From Chrysophaeum taylorii (lineage: Eukaryota; Sar; Pelagophyceae; Pelagomonadales; Pelagomonadaceae): a stretch of 42,198 nt of DNA. Shown in pieces: positions 17,370-26,746 of the stretch. The notes under the pieces were generated by a model that was not told the origin of the DNA, ran no database searches, and saw nothing but the letters and a program-made list of their open reading frames with translations. Where the stretch lies: contig JAQMWT010000041.1 in the NCBI GenBank assembly GCA_029834535.1, positions 1-42,198 of the forward strand, read 5' to 3'. The position numbers and the translations under genes are program-made. The first letter of the stretch is position 1. Each line of letters begins with the position of its first letter.

Positions 17370-17937
17370 TCACAGGCGCTCGACCATGGAGGCGGCGGCG
17401 ACCGGCTGGGGGGGTGCAATTTTAAGATGTTCAAGAATTGCGTCCACCTTGGCGTTGAGGTTGGCGACGTCGGCTTTGACCTAGAGACGACAGATTGTGC
17501 GCAGAGAGACGGAGTCCTATTCTCACGACTTGGATTTCGGCGAGGTGCTGCTCCGCGCGTCGGATCTGGCCCGTGTCACCCCGCGCTTTCATTCGAGCCT
17601 TGAGCTCGCGCACGATCTCCTCGACGAGCCGCCCACTACACCCACAGCCCGGCATCACCACGACCTTGCCGAACTGAAAGGACGCGCAACACCCGAAGGC
17701 CGTGTTCTTTTCGACCGAGCCCAGCTCGCCATACGGGCGCCGCTCGATCGACGTGCAGAGGCAGTTCTTGTTTGACAGGACCGCCTCCTCCGGCTCGAGC
17801 TCCAATTTTGTCGTGATCGTGCACAACGTGCAGATGCAGAGCGGCGGCATGAACTTGACCCAGTAATTCGTGACGTCGTATGCTTTGTGAGCGAACGCCT
17901 CCGTCACCGCCGTGAAGCCAGCATTCGACATCCCCAT
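17370..17937 (-). CDS. Cys-rich conserved hypothetical protein with C-terminal coiled coil (two exons)
   Basis: Exons 17937-17527 and 17480-17370 flank a 46-nt GTGAGA...CTAG intron in phase 0, giving 173 residues. The N-terminal two thirds is rich in paired cysteines: PPLCICTLCT, NKNCLCTS, FGCCASF and MPGCGCSGRL. The C-terminal part is a heptad-like helix (LVEEIVRELKARMKARGDTG, then KADVANLNAKVDAILEHLKI). The cysteines suggest metal binding or a lipid-modified membrane-surface protein; this is inference. I have the impression that similar proteins occur in other algae but cannot name the family. The start codon is 44 bp from the divergent sulfotransferase gene, so they share a promoter region. 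Without splicing, the frame would end in an unrelated tail. Confidence 0.65.
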
Positions 17938-17981
17938 GATATCGATCCGTTGAAGACCACGTCAGCTGTGGCAACCGCTGC

Positions 17982-19211
17982 ATGTTGTTGAGCGCGTTGA
18001 CCCCACGGTGGCGACGGAAGAGCCGGCGACGAATGGTGTGCTCGCGGTGGTTGCAGTCCTCCTGGCACAAGATCGTGGTGTGCGGTGTGGTCGTCATTGG
18101 GTGGTGCGCGGTGCGCGCGCTCTCACCACCACCACCACCAGCACCAGCACCACCAAAGGGAGATGAAGACATTTTGTTGCATCCATCTGTGCCTCTCACG
18201 GGTGACCTGAGCCGTCGGCTCGCGGCGCGGACGGGGACCGTGCAGCCCTTCATAGTCGTCAGCACGCAGCGGTCCGGAAGCACGTACTTCATGAGTATGC
18301 TCCGGAGTATCCAGCAAAGCGGAGGGCCCGTGCGAACGGTCGTTTCCGAGCCCGCGGGACAGGTGCTGCGCGACATGAAGCTGAGCTTTGACCAGGTCAC
18401 CGCAATGAAGTGGCCCGACTTCGAGGCGGTGTTGCGGAAGGCAATGGACAAGTTCGCTTGCAGCGTCGACGACAGCGGCCCGGGAGAGCCGCGGACGGCG
18501 TGCGGGTGCAAGTTGATGTACAACCAAATCCCGGGCTCGAGGAGCGAGCCGACGGAACTCAGCCGCACCATGTTCGAGTGGTTGGTGTCGCACGATGTCA
18601 AGATTGTCCACCTCATTCGCCGCTCGCACGTCCGCAAGGTGTTGTCGATTCTTCGCCTCTCCGAGACGGGCGTCGCGCACACGCGGAAGGGCGGCGATCC
18701 GATGGCGGGCTTCGAACCGCTCGACGTCGACACGCACAAGCTGGTGAGCTCCGTTCGAGAGTCCCTGAGAGTCGCCGTGGCCCACCGCGAGGATATGCGC
18801 GCCGTCATCCCACCCGGCCACCTCCACGAGGTCTTCTACGAGGATCTCCTCAAGGACGCCATGCTCGGCTCCACGCGGACGTTCGCCCGAGTCCTGAAAT
18901 TTATCTCACCCCTCCAGTCGGACCTCAGTACCTGGATCGACCACGCCTCGACCGACATCCTCCGGAACCCCTTCATGCCCTGCGGCATGCTCGTCGCCGC
19001 TTGGCCTGACATCGAGCCCGCCCTCCTTGCCCTCCGCGACACCCAGCTTCACGACGACCCCGCCCTCGACGCCGAGATGCACGCCGAGCTCGACTTTTCT
19101 CTCCACGACTGCAAGCAAGCAACCTACGCGACCCAGCCCCCCACCCCGCGCTGGCATCGCTGGCGCGCATTCCTGCGTGGTGGTGCCTCCGTCGTCGGCG
19201 TCGACGTGTAG
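17982..19211 (+). CDS. Membrane-anchored sulfotransferase
   Basis: The 409-residue protein has a basic N-terminus and one hydrophobic anchor (about 31-46), a proline-rich stem (49-58), then a PAPS-dependent sulfotransferase domain. The 5'-phosphosulfate loop is STQRSGSTYF (94-103) and the 3'-phosphate segment is HLIRRSHVRKVLSILRLS (210-227), both typical of carbohydrate sulfotransferases. It should work in the Golgi, adding sulfate to a glycan; the acceptor is not predictable. The first ATG gives a longer cytoplasmic tail, and an internal ATG (residue 18) would still keep the anchor. It is divergent from the Cys-rich gene (44 bp) and 80 bp before the SH3b-like gene on the same strand. Confidence 0.85.
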   Translation: MLLSALTPRWRRKSRRRMVCSRWLQSSWHKIVVCGVVVIGWCAVRALSPPPPPAPAPPKGDEDILLHPSVPLTGDLSRRLAARTGTVQPFIVVSTQRSGSTYFMSMLRSIQQSGGPVRTVVSEPAGQVLRDMKLSFDQVTAMKWPDFEAVLRKAMDKFACSVDDSGPGEPRTACGCKLMYNQIPGSRSEPTELSRTMFEWLVSHDVKIVHLIRRSHVRKVLSILRLSETGVAHTRKGGDPMAGFEPLDVDTHKLVSSVRESLRVAVAHREDMRAVIPPGHLHEVFYEDLLKDAMLGSTRTFARVLKFISPLQSDLSTWIDHASTDILRNPFMPCGMLVAAWPDIEPALLALRDTQLHDDPALDAEMHAELDFSLHDCKQATYATQPPTPRWHRWRAFLRGGASVVGVDV

Positions 19212-19291
19212 GGTTTAGGGAGTATACAATCAAAGAGTAGTGTTTGAAAAATTCTGTCTACCGTCTGACCAAGAAAGGATTTGGGTGACGC

Positions 19292-20329
19292 ATGGAGGAG
19301 GAACGGTGGCGGTACCGCGTTGTTTACCGCGGAGGGGTCCACGTCCGCGCGTCCCCGAGCCTCGACGGGCCCTTGGTGGGCACTGAAGTCCTCGAGTATG
19401 GCGAGGAATTTATGGCGTCCAAGTCCATGGCCCTCGACGGCGTCATCTATGTGAAGCTCGCTGATGGGCGGGGCTGGGTGTTTGAAAAACGAGGCCCCGA
19501 GCCCGGCGCCCTCGAGGTCCTCGAGCTGCTCAAGTACGAGCCGGGAAGTCGTAGGGCCCAACGCGGCCCGATTGTCGTGGAGGATGAGCCAGAGCGCGGT
19601 CTGTTTTTGTCGAATCGCGCGTCGATCGAGCGCACGACGGTAGCCCTGGCCAAGGCGCAATCCCTCGAAGACGTCGTGGCGACGGTCTCGCGGTCCCGAG
19701 TCAAGCCGCGCGGTGCCGAGCTGGCGACTACGCGAAAGCTTGCCGCGATGCTCGAGGCGAAAGTTGACGTGCAGCACTTTCCCGAGGTTGTGTGGTGGGT
19801 GGCCAAGCTCGAGTACGCAGACCACCACAGACTCGTCGACGCGGTCGCCGCCGACGCCCACAAGACTGTTATGGCCTCGTCGCCACAGCACACGTCGACC
19901 TCGGCTGCGATCTTCAAGGACCTTGGCCATCGCTTTCACAACCTGGCTGCCTCGCTCGTCGACCCGAGCAAGGGCGACTACCACTACCGCCTTCCTGCCT
20001 TCGTCCAGGCCTGGATCATCCTCAAACTCAAATACCTCGACCCAGATTTTTTTGTCGTACCGAATGCGACCATGACGACGACGACGACGCCGACGCCGAT
20101 GGGTGTGAAAATTCCGACGCCTCCGGCGGAAGAAGATCCTCGATGCGGTGCGTACTCCTTCTTCTCCGTGGCGGCGGCGTCGGCGGCGGCGGCGGTCGAG
20201 CCGCCGAGCTTTGTCGGCAAGAATTACCGGCCGCTAGTTGCCGCTTTCTCGGAGAGCGTCAACTCGCTCTTCGCCACCGGCGAACAGTGCCTTTCCAACC
20301 CGGACATTCAGTTCGCCCTCGCTTTTTAG
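19292..20329 (+). CDS. SH3b-like domain protein
   Basis: The 345-residue protein has an N-terminal SH3-type beta barrel (about 5-65): YRVVYRGGVHVRASPSLDGP, GTEVLEYGEEF, and GRGWVFEKR at the end of the repeat, the pattern of bacterial-type SH3 (SH3b) domains seen in many algal proteins. The rest is mainly helical and unknown, with a Thr/Pro linker (about 259-275) and an alanine run near 296-305. No signal peptide or membrane span is seen, so cytosolic location is likely. It is co-directional with the sulfotransferase. Its stop is 85 bp from the convergent GT61-sulfotransferase stop. Confidence 0.65.
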   Translation: MEEERWRYRVVYRGGVHVRASPSLDGPLVGTEVLEYGEEFMASKSMALDGVIYVKLADGRGWVFEKRGPEPGALEVLELLKYEPGSRRAQRGPIVVEDEPERGLFLSNRASIERTTVALAKAQSLEDVVATVSRSRVKPRGAELATTRKLAAMLEAKVDVQHFPEVVWWVAKLEYADHHRLVDAVAADAHKTVMASSPQHTSTSAAIFKDLGHRFHNLAASLVDPSKGDYHYRLPAFVQAWIILKLKYLDPDFFVVPNATMTTTTTPTPMGVKIPTPPAEEDPRCGAYSFFSVAAASAAAAVEPPSFVGKNYRPLVAAFSESVNSLFATGEQCLSNPDIQFALAF

Positions 20330-20413
20330 GTATAGAAAGAAGGAAGGAGTGTGAGTGTTTGTTTTTTTTTCCAACAAAATAAAATAAATTTCAGTTGTAG
20401 TACACCAACCTCC

Positions 20414-23209
20414 TCACGAGTCGACGAGGGCGGCCTCTTGGCGGCGTTTGAGCTGGAGAGCAACATCGTAGAGCGCGAGGTCGCAGGCGTTGCAGGCTTC
20501 GAGGCGAGCGCGAAGATCGTGTCTCAAGGCGTGGCGGTCCTCGACGTCAGAAAATCCCGAGTTCAAGCGGTCCTCGTCCGCGAGGGTCAGCCACGGGAAC
20601 CAGGCGGCGAGGGCGCGGCGCGTCGCCGGCGCGTCGTCCTGGAAGCCGACGACGCACTGTTTCAGGCGATCGGCGGCGAGCGAGGCGTTGAGAAAAAGAG
20701 CACCCCCCGCTGCTGCTGCAAAGAGGTCGGGGCGGTTTCTCCGGAGGAGCTCGAGGTCGGCCGGTCCCCGGCCTTTGTGGAGGTTGAGACCGAGGAGCAT
20801 CTTGCACGCGGCGTCGCACATGCCCTCGTCGCGGTACTTGCCGAAGGCCGATCCTTTGAACTCCTCGAGGAGCCACTGGAAATAGTCGGGTTGGAGGTCG
20901 TTGAGTCGTCGTCCTCCGAGGTCATCGTCGCGCTGGAAGACGCGTTCGTAGTAGAGCGAAATCGCGCGGTCGACGGGGTGGCGGACCATCGTGAAACAGG
21001 CGGGGTGGTCCGCTCGCCCCCAGACGCCCCACTGAAAGTGGCCGGCGACGACGGCGAGTTCGGCTCTGTCGCCCCCGTTGGCGAGGCTCGCGTTCTCGAG
21101 GTCGAAGGCATAGCACCGCTCATCCTGGTGGTAGACGGCGTCGGCGTCGTAGCACGGAACGTAAAAAGCGACGCCCAGGCGCCTCGCGCTCGCAGCGATA
21201 TGCCGGCGCAAGCTCGAGCCCGCCGTCTTCTCGTTGTGCAGGAAGACGAACGGACGCTCGCGCGTCGGCGTCGCCTGCGCGATCGGGAGCCCGAGGCGCG
21301 CGGCGCGCAGCCTGCGACGCGCGAGCGCGTCGACCGCCTCGGTCAGGTCGGCGCACCGCACCTCGCCGAGAACGCGGCGGCAGAACGCGGCGACGTTCCG
21401 CTGGAGCTCGAGACGTACGTCTAATCTGGCGACCAGCGTTGCCTCCCCCCCCCGTCGGGAGGCGACGGCGACCTCGAGGGTTTCGCCGGGTCGGAACACC
21501 CTCCAATCCAAGACGAGCGGCTCGCCGTCGGCGCTTATCGGTCGAGGGGAGTGCGTGATCGTCGCGAGTCCGAGCCCGGGCGTCTCCGCAACGACGCGCC
21601 CCGTCCAATACGTCTCGCTCGCCGCGAGTTCCGTGCCGTCGAGCTCGAGCCAGCACCGGAGCGTGACGCGCTCCTGCCAGGCGACGCGCAGGTCCAGGGT
21701 GCTGAACTCGTTGAACGCCGACGCTTTGAAGCAGGCCGCGTCGGCCCCGACCGGGGCCGCGACGCACAGCCTGACGCGCTCGCTGTCGAGGACCTCGCGG
21801 GGGAGGCCAAGCAGAACCTCCTGGTCGTTCCGAGGCGCCGCGCCGACCACTTCGAGTACCAGCATCACCTTGGCCAGACCACCTTCGCTCTCGACGCGCG
21901 CGTCGGACGCGTGGACCCGCGGACCACCCGCGTCGTCCTCTTCTTCGTCGTCGTCGTCGTCATCTTCTTCTTCGAGTCCGAAAACGGCGACGCCGTCCTC
22001 CGCGTCGAGGGCGGCGACCAGGGCTCTCCTAAATAGAGATTCGTCGATCTCGAAGGCGGCGTCCTTGGTGATCCACGGTCCCTGGAGCCACGCCCGGTGA
22101 GTCCACCGAAAGGCCCTCGGAGTGCCGGGCGCGCAGACGCGGACCGTTCCGACGCCCGAGAGGTTGGCCTGGAGGGCGTAGTGCCAGGCAAACGAGCACC
22201 ACCCGGGCTGGAGCAGCAGCAAGAGAACGGCACCAGGCCGCATGAACACGACGTTGTGCGCGGCCGTGCCGTACTGCGCGACGAGCACGTCCGCGGCGGC
22301 CAAGATCTCGCGCTGTCGAGAGAACGGTTCGTCCTCGAGAGAGACGACCTCGAGCGACTTCGAGCGCGCCGCGACCTCCTCGGCCGCCGCCTTTTTCAGA
22401 GTCTCAAAATTCAACAGCTCGCGCGAGCCTTTGCGGCGCACCAACACGACCCGGTTTTTTCCGCCGCCGCCGCTCGATTTCGGCGCGTCGACGTCGAGGA
22501 AGGCCTTGAAGCGACGATATCTCTCGCGAAGGGAAGGCGTCGCAGTCCCCGCCGATGCGTAGTAGGTCTGGCTCGCGTCGAGTTCCAAACGGAGGTCCGC
22601 GAAGCACGCACGACCGAGGTCCGCGAGCTCGGCGCGCGCGCGCACGCGATGATCGGTGAAGCGCCGCAACAGGCTGAAAGGCGTGTCGGCGTCGACGAGC
22701 GACAGTTTGTCCGAGAGCACGCGCTGCTCGTCCGCGTTGGCCACGTGGAAGAAAAGGTGCGCCTTGTCGCCACCCGTTGCGTAGAACAGCGGCTCGAGGA
22801 TGTCGACGAGGAGGTGGCCGACTTGCCACGTCAGGATGTTGAGCACGAAGACCGTCTCGTCGAACTCTACGTCGCACGTCTCGAGCGACAAGGCTGTGTC
22901 GACGCGGCGCCCGACGATGCTGTCGGTGCCGCCGTGGAAGAAGAGACCCCACTTGCTCGCCGCGAGCAACGTCTCCTCGCCGAGACACGTAGAGCTCTTC
23001 CCGAGCGCCGGCCGGCACACGCCGCGCGAAGGGTCGTGGATATTCAAAGCGACGACAGGCGATGTGCTGTTCAGGCTCGTCCACCCGAGCCGCGACCACG
23101 TCTGCGCGTTGGGAACCGTGTCGTGCGACCCGACCGTAACCGTCGTGCTCCGCGCCATTGCCGCCGCCGCGGCCGCCGTCGTCAGAAAGAAGCACGAGGC
23201 GTTGGCCAT
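20414..23209 (-). CDS. GT61-like glycosyltransferase fused to a sulfotransferase
   Basis: The 931-residue protein has a signal-like N-terminus (MANASCFFLTTAAAAAAMA). Residues about 30-350 match GT61/DUF563: VLNILTWQVGHLLVDILEPL, VVLVRRKGSRELLNFETL, and SRQREILAAADVLVAQYGTA before FMRPGAVLL; the usual HGA is YGTA here. A beta-rich middle (about 385-640) carries a long acidic run. The C-terminus (about 650-925) is a Sulfotransfer_2-type domain with FVFLHNEKTAGSSLRRHI and CFTMVRHPVDRAISLYYE. It is probably a bifunctional Golgi enzyme that adds a sugar and sulfates the same glycan. I chose the ATG at 23209 because upstream codons overlap DBR1 and are low-complexity. It begins only 28 bp after the DBR1 stop, on the same strand. 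Confidence 0.85.
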   Translation of the reverse strand: MANASCFFLTTAAAAAAMARSTTVTVGSHDTVPNAQTWSRLGWTSLNSTSPVVALNIHDPSRGVCRPALGKSSTCLGEETLLAASKWGLFFHGGTDSIVGRRVDTALSLETCDVEFDETVFVLNILTWQVGHLLVDILEPLFYATGGDKAHLFFHVANADEQRVLSDKLSLVDADTPFSLLRRFTDHRVRARAELADLGRACFADLRLELDASQTYYASAGTATPSLRERYRRFKAFLDVDAPKSSGGGGKNRVVLVRRKGSRELLNFETLKKAAAEEVAARSKSLEVVSLEDEPFSRQREILAAADVLVAQYGTAAHNVVFMRPGAVLLLLLQPGWCSFAWHYALQANLSGVGTVRVCAPGTPRAFRWTHRAWLQGPWITKDAAFEIDESLFRRALVAALDAEDGVAVFGLEEEDDDDDDEEEDDAGGPRVHASDARVESEGGLAKVMLVLEVVGAAPRNDQEVLLGLPREVLDSERVRLCVAAPVGADAACFKASAFNEFSTLDLRVAWQERVTLRCWLELDGTELAASETYWTGRVVAETPGLGLATITHSPRPISADGEPLVLDWRVFRPGETLEVAVASRRGGEATLVARLDVRLELQRNVAAFCRRVLGEVRCADLTEAVDALARRRLRAARLGLPIAQATPTRERPFVFLHNEKTAGSSLRRHIAASARRLGVAFYVPCYDADAVYHQDERCYAFDLENASLANGGDRAELAVVAGHFQWGVWGRADHPACFTMVRHPVDRAISLYYERVFQRDDDLGGRRLNDLQPDYFQWLLEEFKGSAFGKYRDEGMCDAACKMLLGLNLHKGRGPADLELLRRNRPDLFAAAAGGALFLNASLAADRLKQCVVGFQDDAPATRRALAAWFPWLTLADEDRLNSGFSDVEDRHALRHDLRARLEACNACDLALYDVALQLKRRQEAALVDS

Positions 23210-23237
23210 GACTTTTTTTGAGGGTAAGCAATCAATC

Positions 23238-24530
23238 TCATCGTTTTTTTTGCTTCTTCCGACCCTCCTCGGCCTCCTCGCCTCCTGGCGGGGCAAAATC
23301 TTCTTCTTCTTCTTCTTCTTCTTCCTCGTCGTCGAGCGCGATGGCGTTGGGGTCGACGACGGTGCGAAGGACCGGCGGTGGCGGCGGGGCGTAGGGGGTG
23401 GTGACGACGTGGGGCAAGCCAAAATGCGCAAGGAAGCGGTCGGTCTGGGGGTTTCCCTCGGAGAGGGGGTTGGCGGGGTGGACGCGGACGACGGGGAGCG
23501 GCGCAAAGTCGGTCGGAATTCGCAAATCCAAGGCTCGGACGGCGGCGAGGTCCTCTGGCGCGACCCGCGGGAACGTCTGGGGGATCGGGACCGTCGCGGG
23601 GGGGGGCAAGGCCCCGTCGATGCCGTGGGTCTTCCTCAGGATCGCGATCCACTCGGCGTCGTAGTAGAGGCGATCGGGTTCATCGCCGAGGACGGGTTGT
23701 CCTTCCAAAGTCACGAGCTGGAGAAAGTCGCGTCGCGGCAGGCACTTGTCGAGCGCGAGGAAACTGGTAGTGATATCTCGAGCCGCGTCGTGCGTAACGA
23801 GAGCCGCGAATTTGCAGTGGAGGTGCGCGGAAAACCATCGTCGCGGCTTCAAGATTCGCAACAACAATTCGTTCGCGGGGCTTCCGAGCTGGCCGCGCTG
23901 GACGTCCTCGCGAAAAAACGGCTTCTCCTGCAACAGCTTCTCGAGGTTGCCCCAGCGTTCGACGCCGCGCGGCCAGTCGTGCGACAAAAAGACGTCGGGA
24001 CGGTTCGCGAGCAGAGCCAATCTGAAGACGTCTATTTCTCGAACGTGGTACGCCGACCGCACGTTCCGGTCGTCACCTCTGGCTGCCGTCGTCTCGAAGT
24101 GATGGAGGTGGTAGTGGTGCCGGTTGTAGATCCCAGACAAACCGGCGATCCTCAGCCCTCGAAACGACACGACGCCCGCCGCTCCCAAGTAGTAGATCCG
24201 CCGAGCCACCCAGCCCCCGTAATACAACGCCCCCAGCGCGTTCGACGCCTCGTGGTTTCCCCCCACCAGTATCGTCAGACACAATGCCTCAGCTTCGCCG
24301 CGGTAATACCGCCCAAACCCTCCCAACTTGCGATACTTGGACGGCACGGCGAGCGCCTCCAAGTCTCGCTCGACCCGAAGCCCCTGAAAGTCGCCGCACA
24401 GCAGCAGCAAGTCCGCCTTCACGGCACGCCGTCGCTCGATCTCGCGCACGGTCTCGTAGATCTCGTCGAGGGACCCGTGGCAACACCCCTCGACCACCAC
24501 GTTGACCAACGAAGAGGAAGAGGAGGACAT
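23238..24530 (-). CDS. DBR1: Lariat RNA debranching enzyme
   Basis: The 430-residue metallophosphoesterase hydrolyses the 2'-5' branch of excised intron lariats in the nucleus. The metal-binding landmarks are GCCHG (15-19), GDFQ (46-49), GGNHEAS (90-96), LSHDWPRG, and SAHLHCKF. The family-specific ALYYGGWVARRIYYLGAAGV, RIAGLSGIYN and ANELLLRILKPRRWFSAHLH segments are all present. The cysteine in GCCHG, distinctive of Dbr1, is kept. The tail has an acidic run and ends in a basic GRKKQKKR, a likely nuclear signal. The ATG at 24530 matches the usual Dbr1 start; the open frame extends upstream to 24692 but there reads repeat DNA. No intron is present. Confidence 0.95.
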   Translation of the reverse strand: MSSSSSSLVNVVVEGCCHGSLDEIYETVREIERRRAVKADLLLLCGDFQGLRVERDLEALAVPSKYRKLGGFGRYYRGEAEALCLTILVGGNHEASNALGALYYGGWVARRIYYLGAAGVVSFRGLRIAGLSGIYNRHHYHLHHFETTAARGDDRNVRSAYHVREIDVFRLALLANRPDVFLSHDWPRGVERWGNLEKLLQEKPFFREDVQRGQLGSPANELLLRILKPRRWFSAHLHCKFAALVTHDAARDITTSFLALDKCLPRRDFLQLVTLEGQPVLGDEPDRLYYDAEWIAILRKTHGIDGALPPPATVPIPQTFPRVAPEDLAAVRALDLRIPTDFAPLPVVRVHPANPLSEGNPQTDRFLAHFGLPHVVTTPYAPPPPPVLRTVVDPNAIALDDEEEEEEEEEDFAPPGGEEAEEGRKKQKKR

Positions 24531-24589
24531 TCTCGGACCTTTTATCACACCTTTTTCGAACAATAATATGCTCCTAAACCCTAGGCGTG

Positions 24590-24700
24590 CTGCACTCACC
24601 ACCGCCTCGGGCTGCCCCACCCAGGCTGCCCGCCCCCAGCAGGACGTCGCACTTCGTCGCAGAAACGTCTGGCGCGCAGTGGCGGTCCGCAATCAACAAC
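24590..24700 (+). repeat. Fragment of the interspersed repeat family, possibly once coding
   Basis: The stretch CACTCACCACCGCCTCGG to CGTCGCAGAAACGTCTGG matches positions 36395-36490 (PTQAARPQQDVALRR versus PTQAARSQQDVTLRR). The amino-acid pattern is better kept than the DNA, which hints at an older coding repeat. Confidence 0.6.
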
Positions 24701-25724
24701 GCGTACTCGTCCCTCGCCTCTACCCCACACACTGTGTGTGATTTTACTCTGTGATTCTGGCGCAGAGCATTTAGCATGCAGTGGTGAGTCACCTGGGAAA
24801 ACCATCCCGTCTCATCATGAACGTCTGGAAATGTGTAATTCGGGGAATGAAAGGTATGTTCCCTATATCCTCAGAACACGACAGGCGGCATCTAGAACTA
24901 CACGAGAAAGGTTAAAAGTGTATAGTACGGACATACCTCGGGGCGCGCTAGACCATGATGATGAGCTTGAGCACAAATCAGAGGACTAATTGACTGTGTA
25001 GAAAGGAAGAAGAAGGGTAAGGAAGAGATCACTTTCTTCTCGACGGACGGATAAGGGTAAGAGGCATCAGATTTCTCTGCACCCCCTCGAGATGTCTTAA
25101 GCGCAAGGTGCGACTATAAAACATCTCTTGAGAAAGATGATGATGAAGGAAAGAAAAAGGAGTATACAGTCTTGATGGTCGCAGAGGTCACATACGAAGC
25201 ATCAAGAGTATAGAAGGAGTGTCTTAAGGCTTAGATTTGGTGGAGGAGCTGAGGGTAGATTTGATGCTTTTGACCAGAACGGTACGAAACACAGGTACAA
25301 CAGACAGTGTGTTAGGGTTATCTGAGGTAGTAGATATCGTTACTGGTTCGAGAGTGTTGGAATCGTCGTCAGCTTCTGTTGTAAGGTGGCGAACGACAAT
25401 AGCAGAATGGTGTGGTACCATGCGAAATGTGAATGCAAGTAAAGCATTCAGTATGGATGGAACAAGCTAATCGAGTTGTAGGGTGTCCAGTTGGTTTTCC
25501 AAGAAGTTGGACTCGGCGAACGGACCCGTGAAGATAGAAGAATCTTCCGATTCACACGAGAGGGGAATGCTCTGAATACATGAGAGTAACTTGTCACGCA
25601 GATGAAGAAGGTGATCGTCCGGGGAAGAGTGGTTGGAGGCATGTTGTTCATGAGCTGTTAGTTTTAAGCGAGACAACCGCTCTGTGATCTTGTACAGTGC
25701 TATAAGTAACACACAAGTGCAGGC
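24701..25724. other. AT-richer interval with no recognised gene
   Basis: About 1 kb between the DBR1 promoter side and the third Helitron remnant. It is clearly less GC-rich than the host genes. On the minus strand two frames have weak coding character: LYKITERLSRLKLTAHEQ... (about 25500-25700, helical) and HHSAIVVRHLTTEADDDSNT... (about 25224-25420). They could be remains of a retroelement structural protein, but no motif supports this. No RNA gene or LTR pair is seen. Confidence 0.35.
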
Positions 25725-26058
25725 CAGTAAGTTCGCCAGTAAGTTCACCTAGTCCCAATCTCTAACCCCAGTAAGTTCTCCTGGTCCCAGTAAGTTCACC
25801 TAGTCCCAATCTCTAACCCCAGTAAGTTCGGCGTAAGCCCACTCGTGCTCACATCCACTCACCCCTCTCCTTTGAACTCGTCCCTCTCACCCTCGCCAAT
25901 CTAAGCTGCTTTGATCCGCACACGCCGCTAACCTTTGAGTTTACTCCTAAAACCCCAGTAAGTTCACTTGGTCCCAGTAAGTTCGCCTGGTCACTAATTT
26001 CACCTAGTCCCAATCTCTAACCTCCGTAAGTTCACCTGGTCCCAGTAAGTTCACTTAC
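25725..26058. repeat. AGTAAGTTCACC subrepeat tract flanking Helitron remnant 3
   Basis: Same organisation as 11695-12006, including the junction AAGTGCAGGCCAGTAAGTTC at the outer end (25711 onward here, 11688 onward there). The units are CAGTAAGTTC(A/G)CC followed by TAGTCCCAATCTCTAACC. Confidence 0.8.
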
Positions 26059-26692
26059 AGTGCGCGTGTAGACGCCGGGAGGGGGCTTATCGGTATTGCG
26101 CAGCACGTGTCGGGTAGGGTGGAGTCGTCGACTCAGAAGAGCATATCCTCGGGGTTGCCGATCGACAGAGAGCCACGTAGAGCTGGACGTGACAGAAGAC
26201 GGGCTTGGGCAAGAGGACGCCGACCTCGCGGGGCGTCTGGCCCTGGCTCTTGTTGATCGTTTGGCGTCGGCGGGCCTTAAGGGATACAGGTTGGAGGAGC
26301 CTCGGTGACACGACAAGATCGATCATGTATCTGGTACCGTTGCACTGGCCGTGCGACGGGTCGAGGTTGCGAAGACTTTAAGCTCGCGATCAAAGTCAGC
26401 ATGCCGTTGGTTGTCAGGGAGTTCAAAACTCTACTGTAAAGAGCGAGGCGTCGTCTTCCGACCCAGCCTAGTCAGCCGAAAAGAACTCCGACGCCTCGTC
26501 TCCGGGAAAAAAAGGCCGCGGTCATGCGCGCGTTGTCAGCATCGACAACATCGTTTCGACGGGGCGTGAGAATGGCGCGCTGAAAGAGCCGCCGCGGCTC
26601 GTGGAAATAGTCTGCGAGGTCGCCGTAGACGGCTTGGAGGATCAATGTCTTGCTCGCGCGCCTACCTTATCCTTACCCTAAATCGAGGGACA
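26059..26692 (-). pseudogene. Helitron helicase C-terminal remnant 3
   Basis: It encodes [20 protein letters not shown] and [12 protein letters not shown] on the minus strand. It shares both inactivating lesions with remnant 1: the internal deletion before RNLDPS and the 1-nt loss after LCR. Boundaries (subrepeats on one side, CCTTACCCTAAATCGAGGGA on the other) match remnant 1, so both spread after inactivation. Confidence 0.9.
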
Positions 26693-26746
26693 ACGCCTCG
26701 GGTGTAGACAAACACCCACAGGGCCACACATGTAGCGTAAGGAGAA

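Noticed and set aside
23210..23506. N-terminal extension of the GT61 fusion frame to 23506
   Set aside because: It overlaps the coding end of DBR1 in another frame and is Pro/Ser/Arg/Lys low-complexity; the ATG at 23209 is followed by a signal-like sequence.
22097..24566. Long plus-strand frames (374 and 588 codons) opposite the GT61 fusion and DBR1
   Set aside because: Shadow frames from high GC codon use; the minus-strand proteins have strong domain evidence.
24531..24692. N-terminal extension of the DBR1 frame to 24692
   Set aside because: It reads through repeat-family DNA, and the Dbr1 family starts close to GCCHG.
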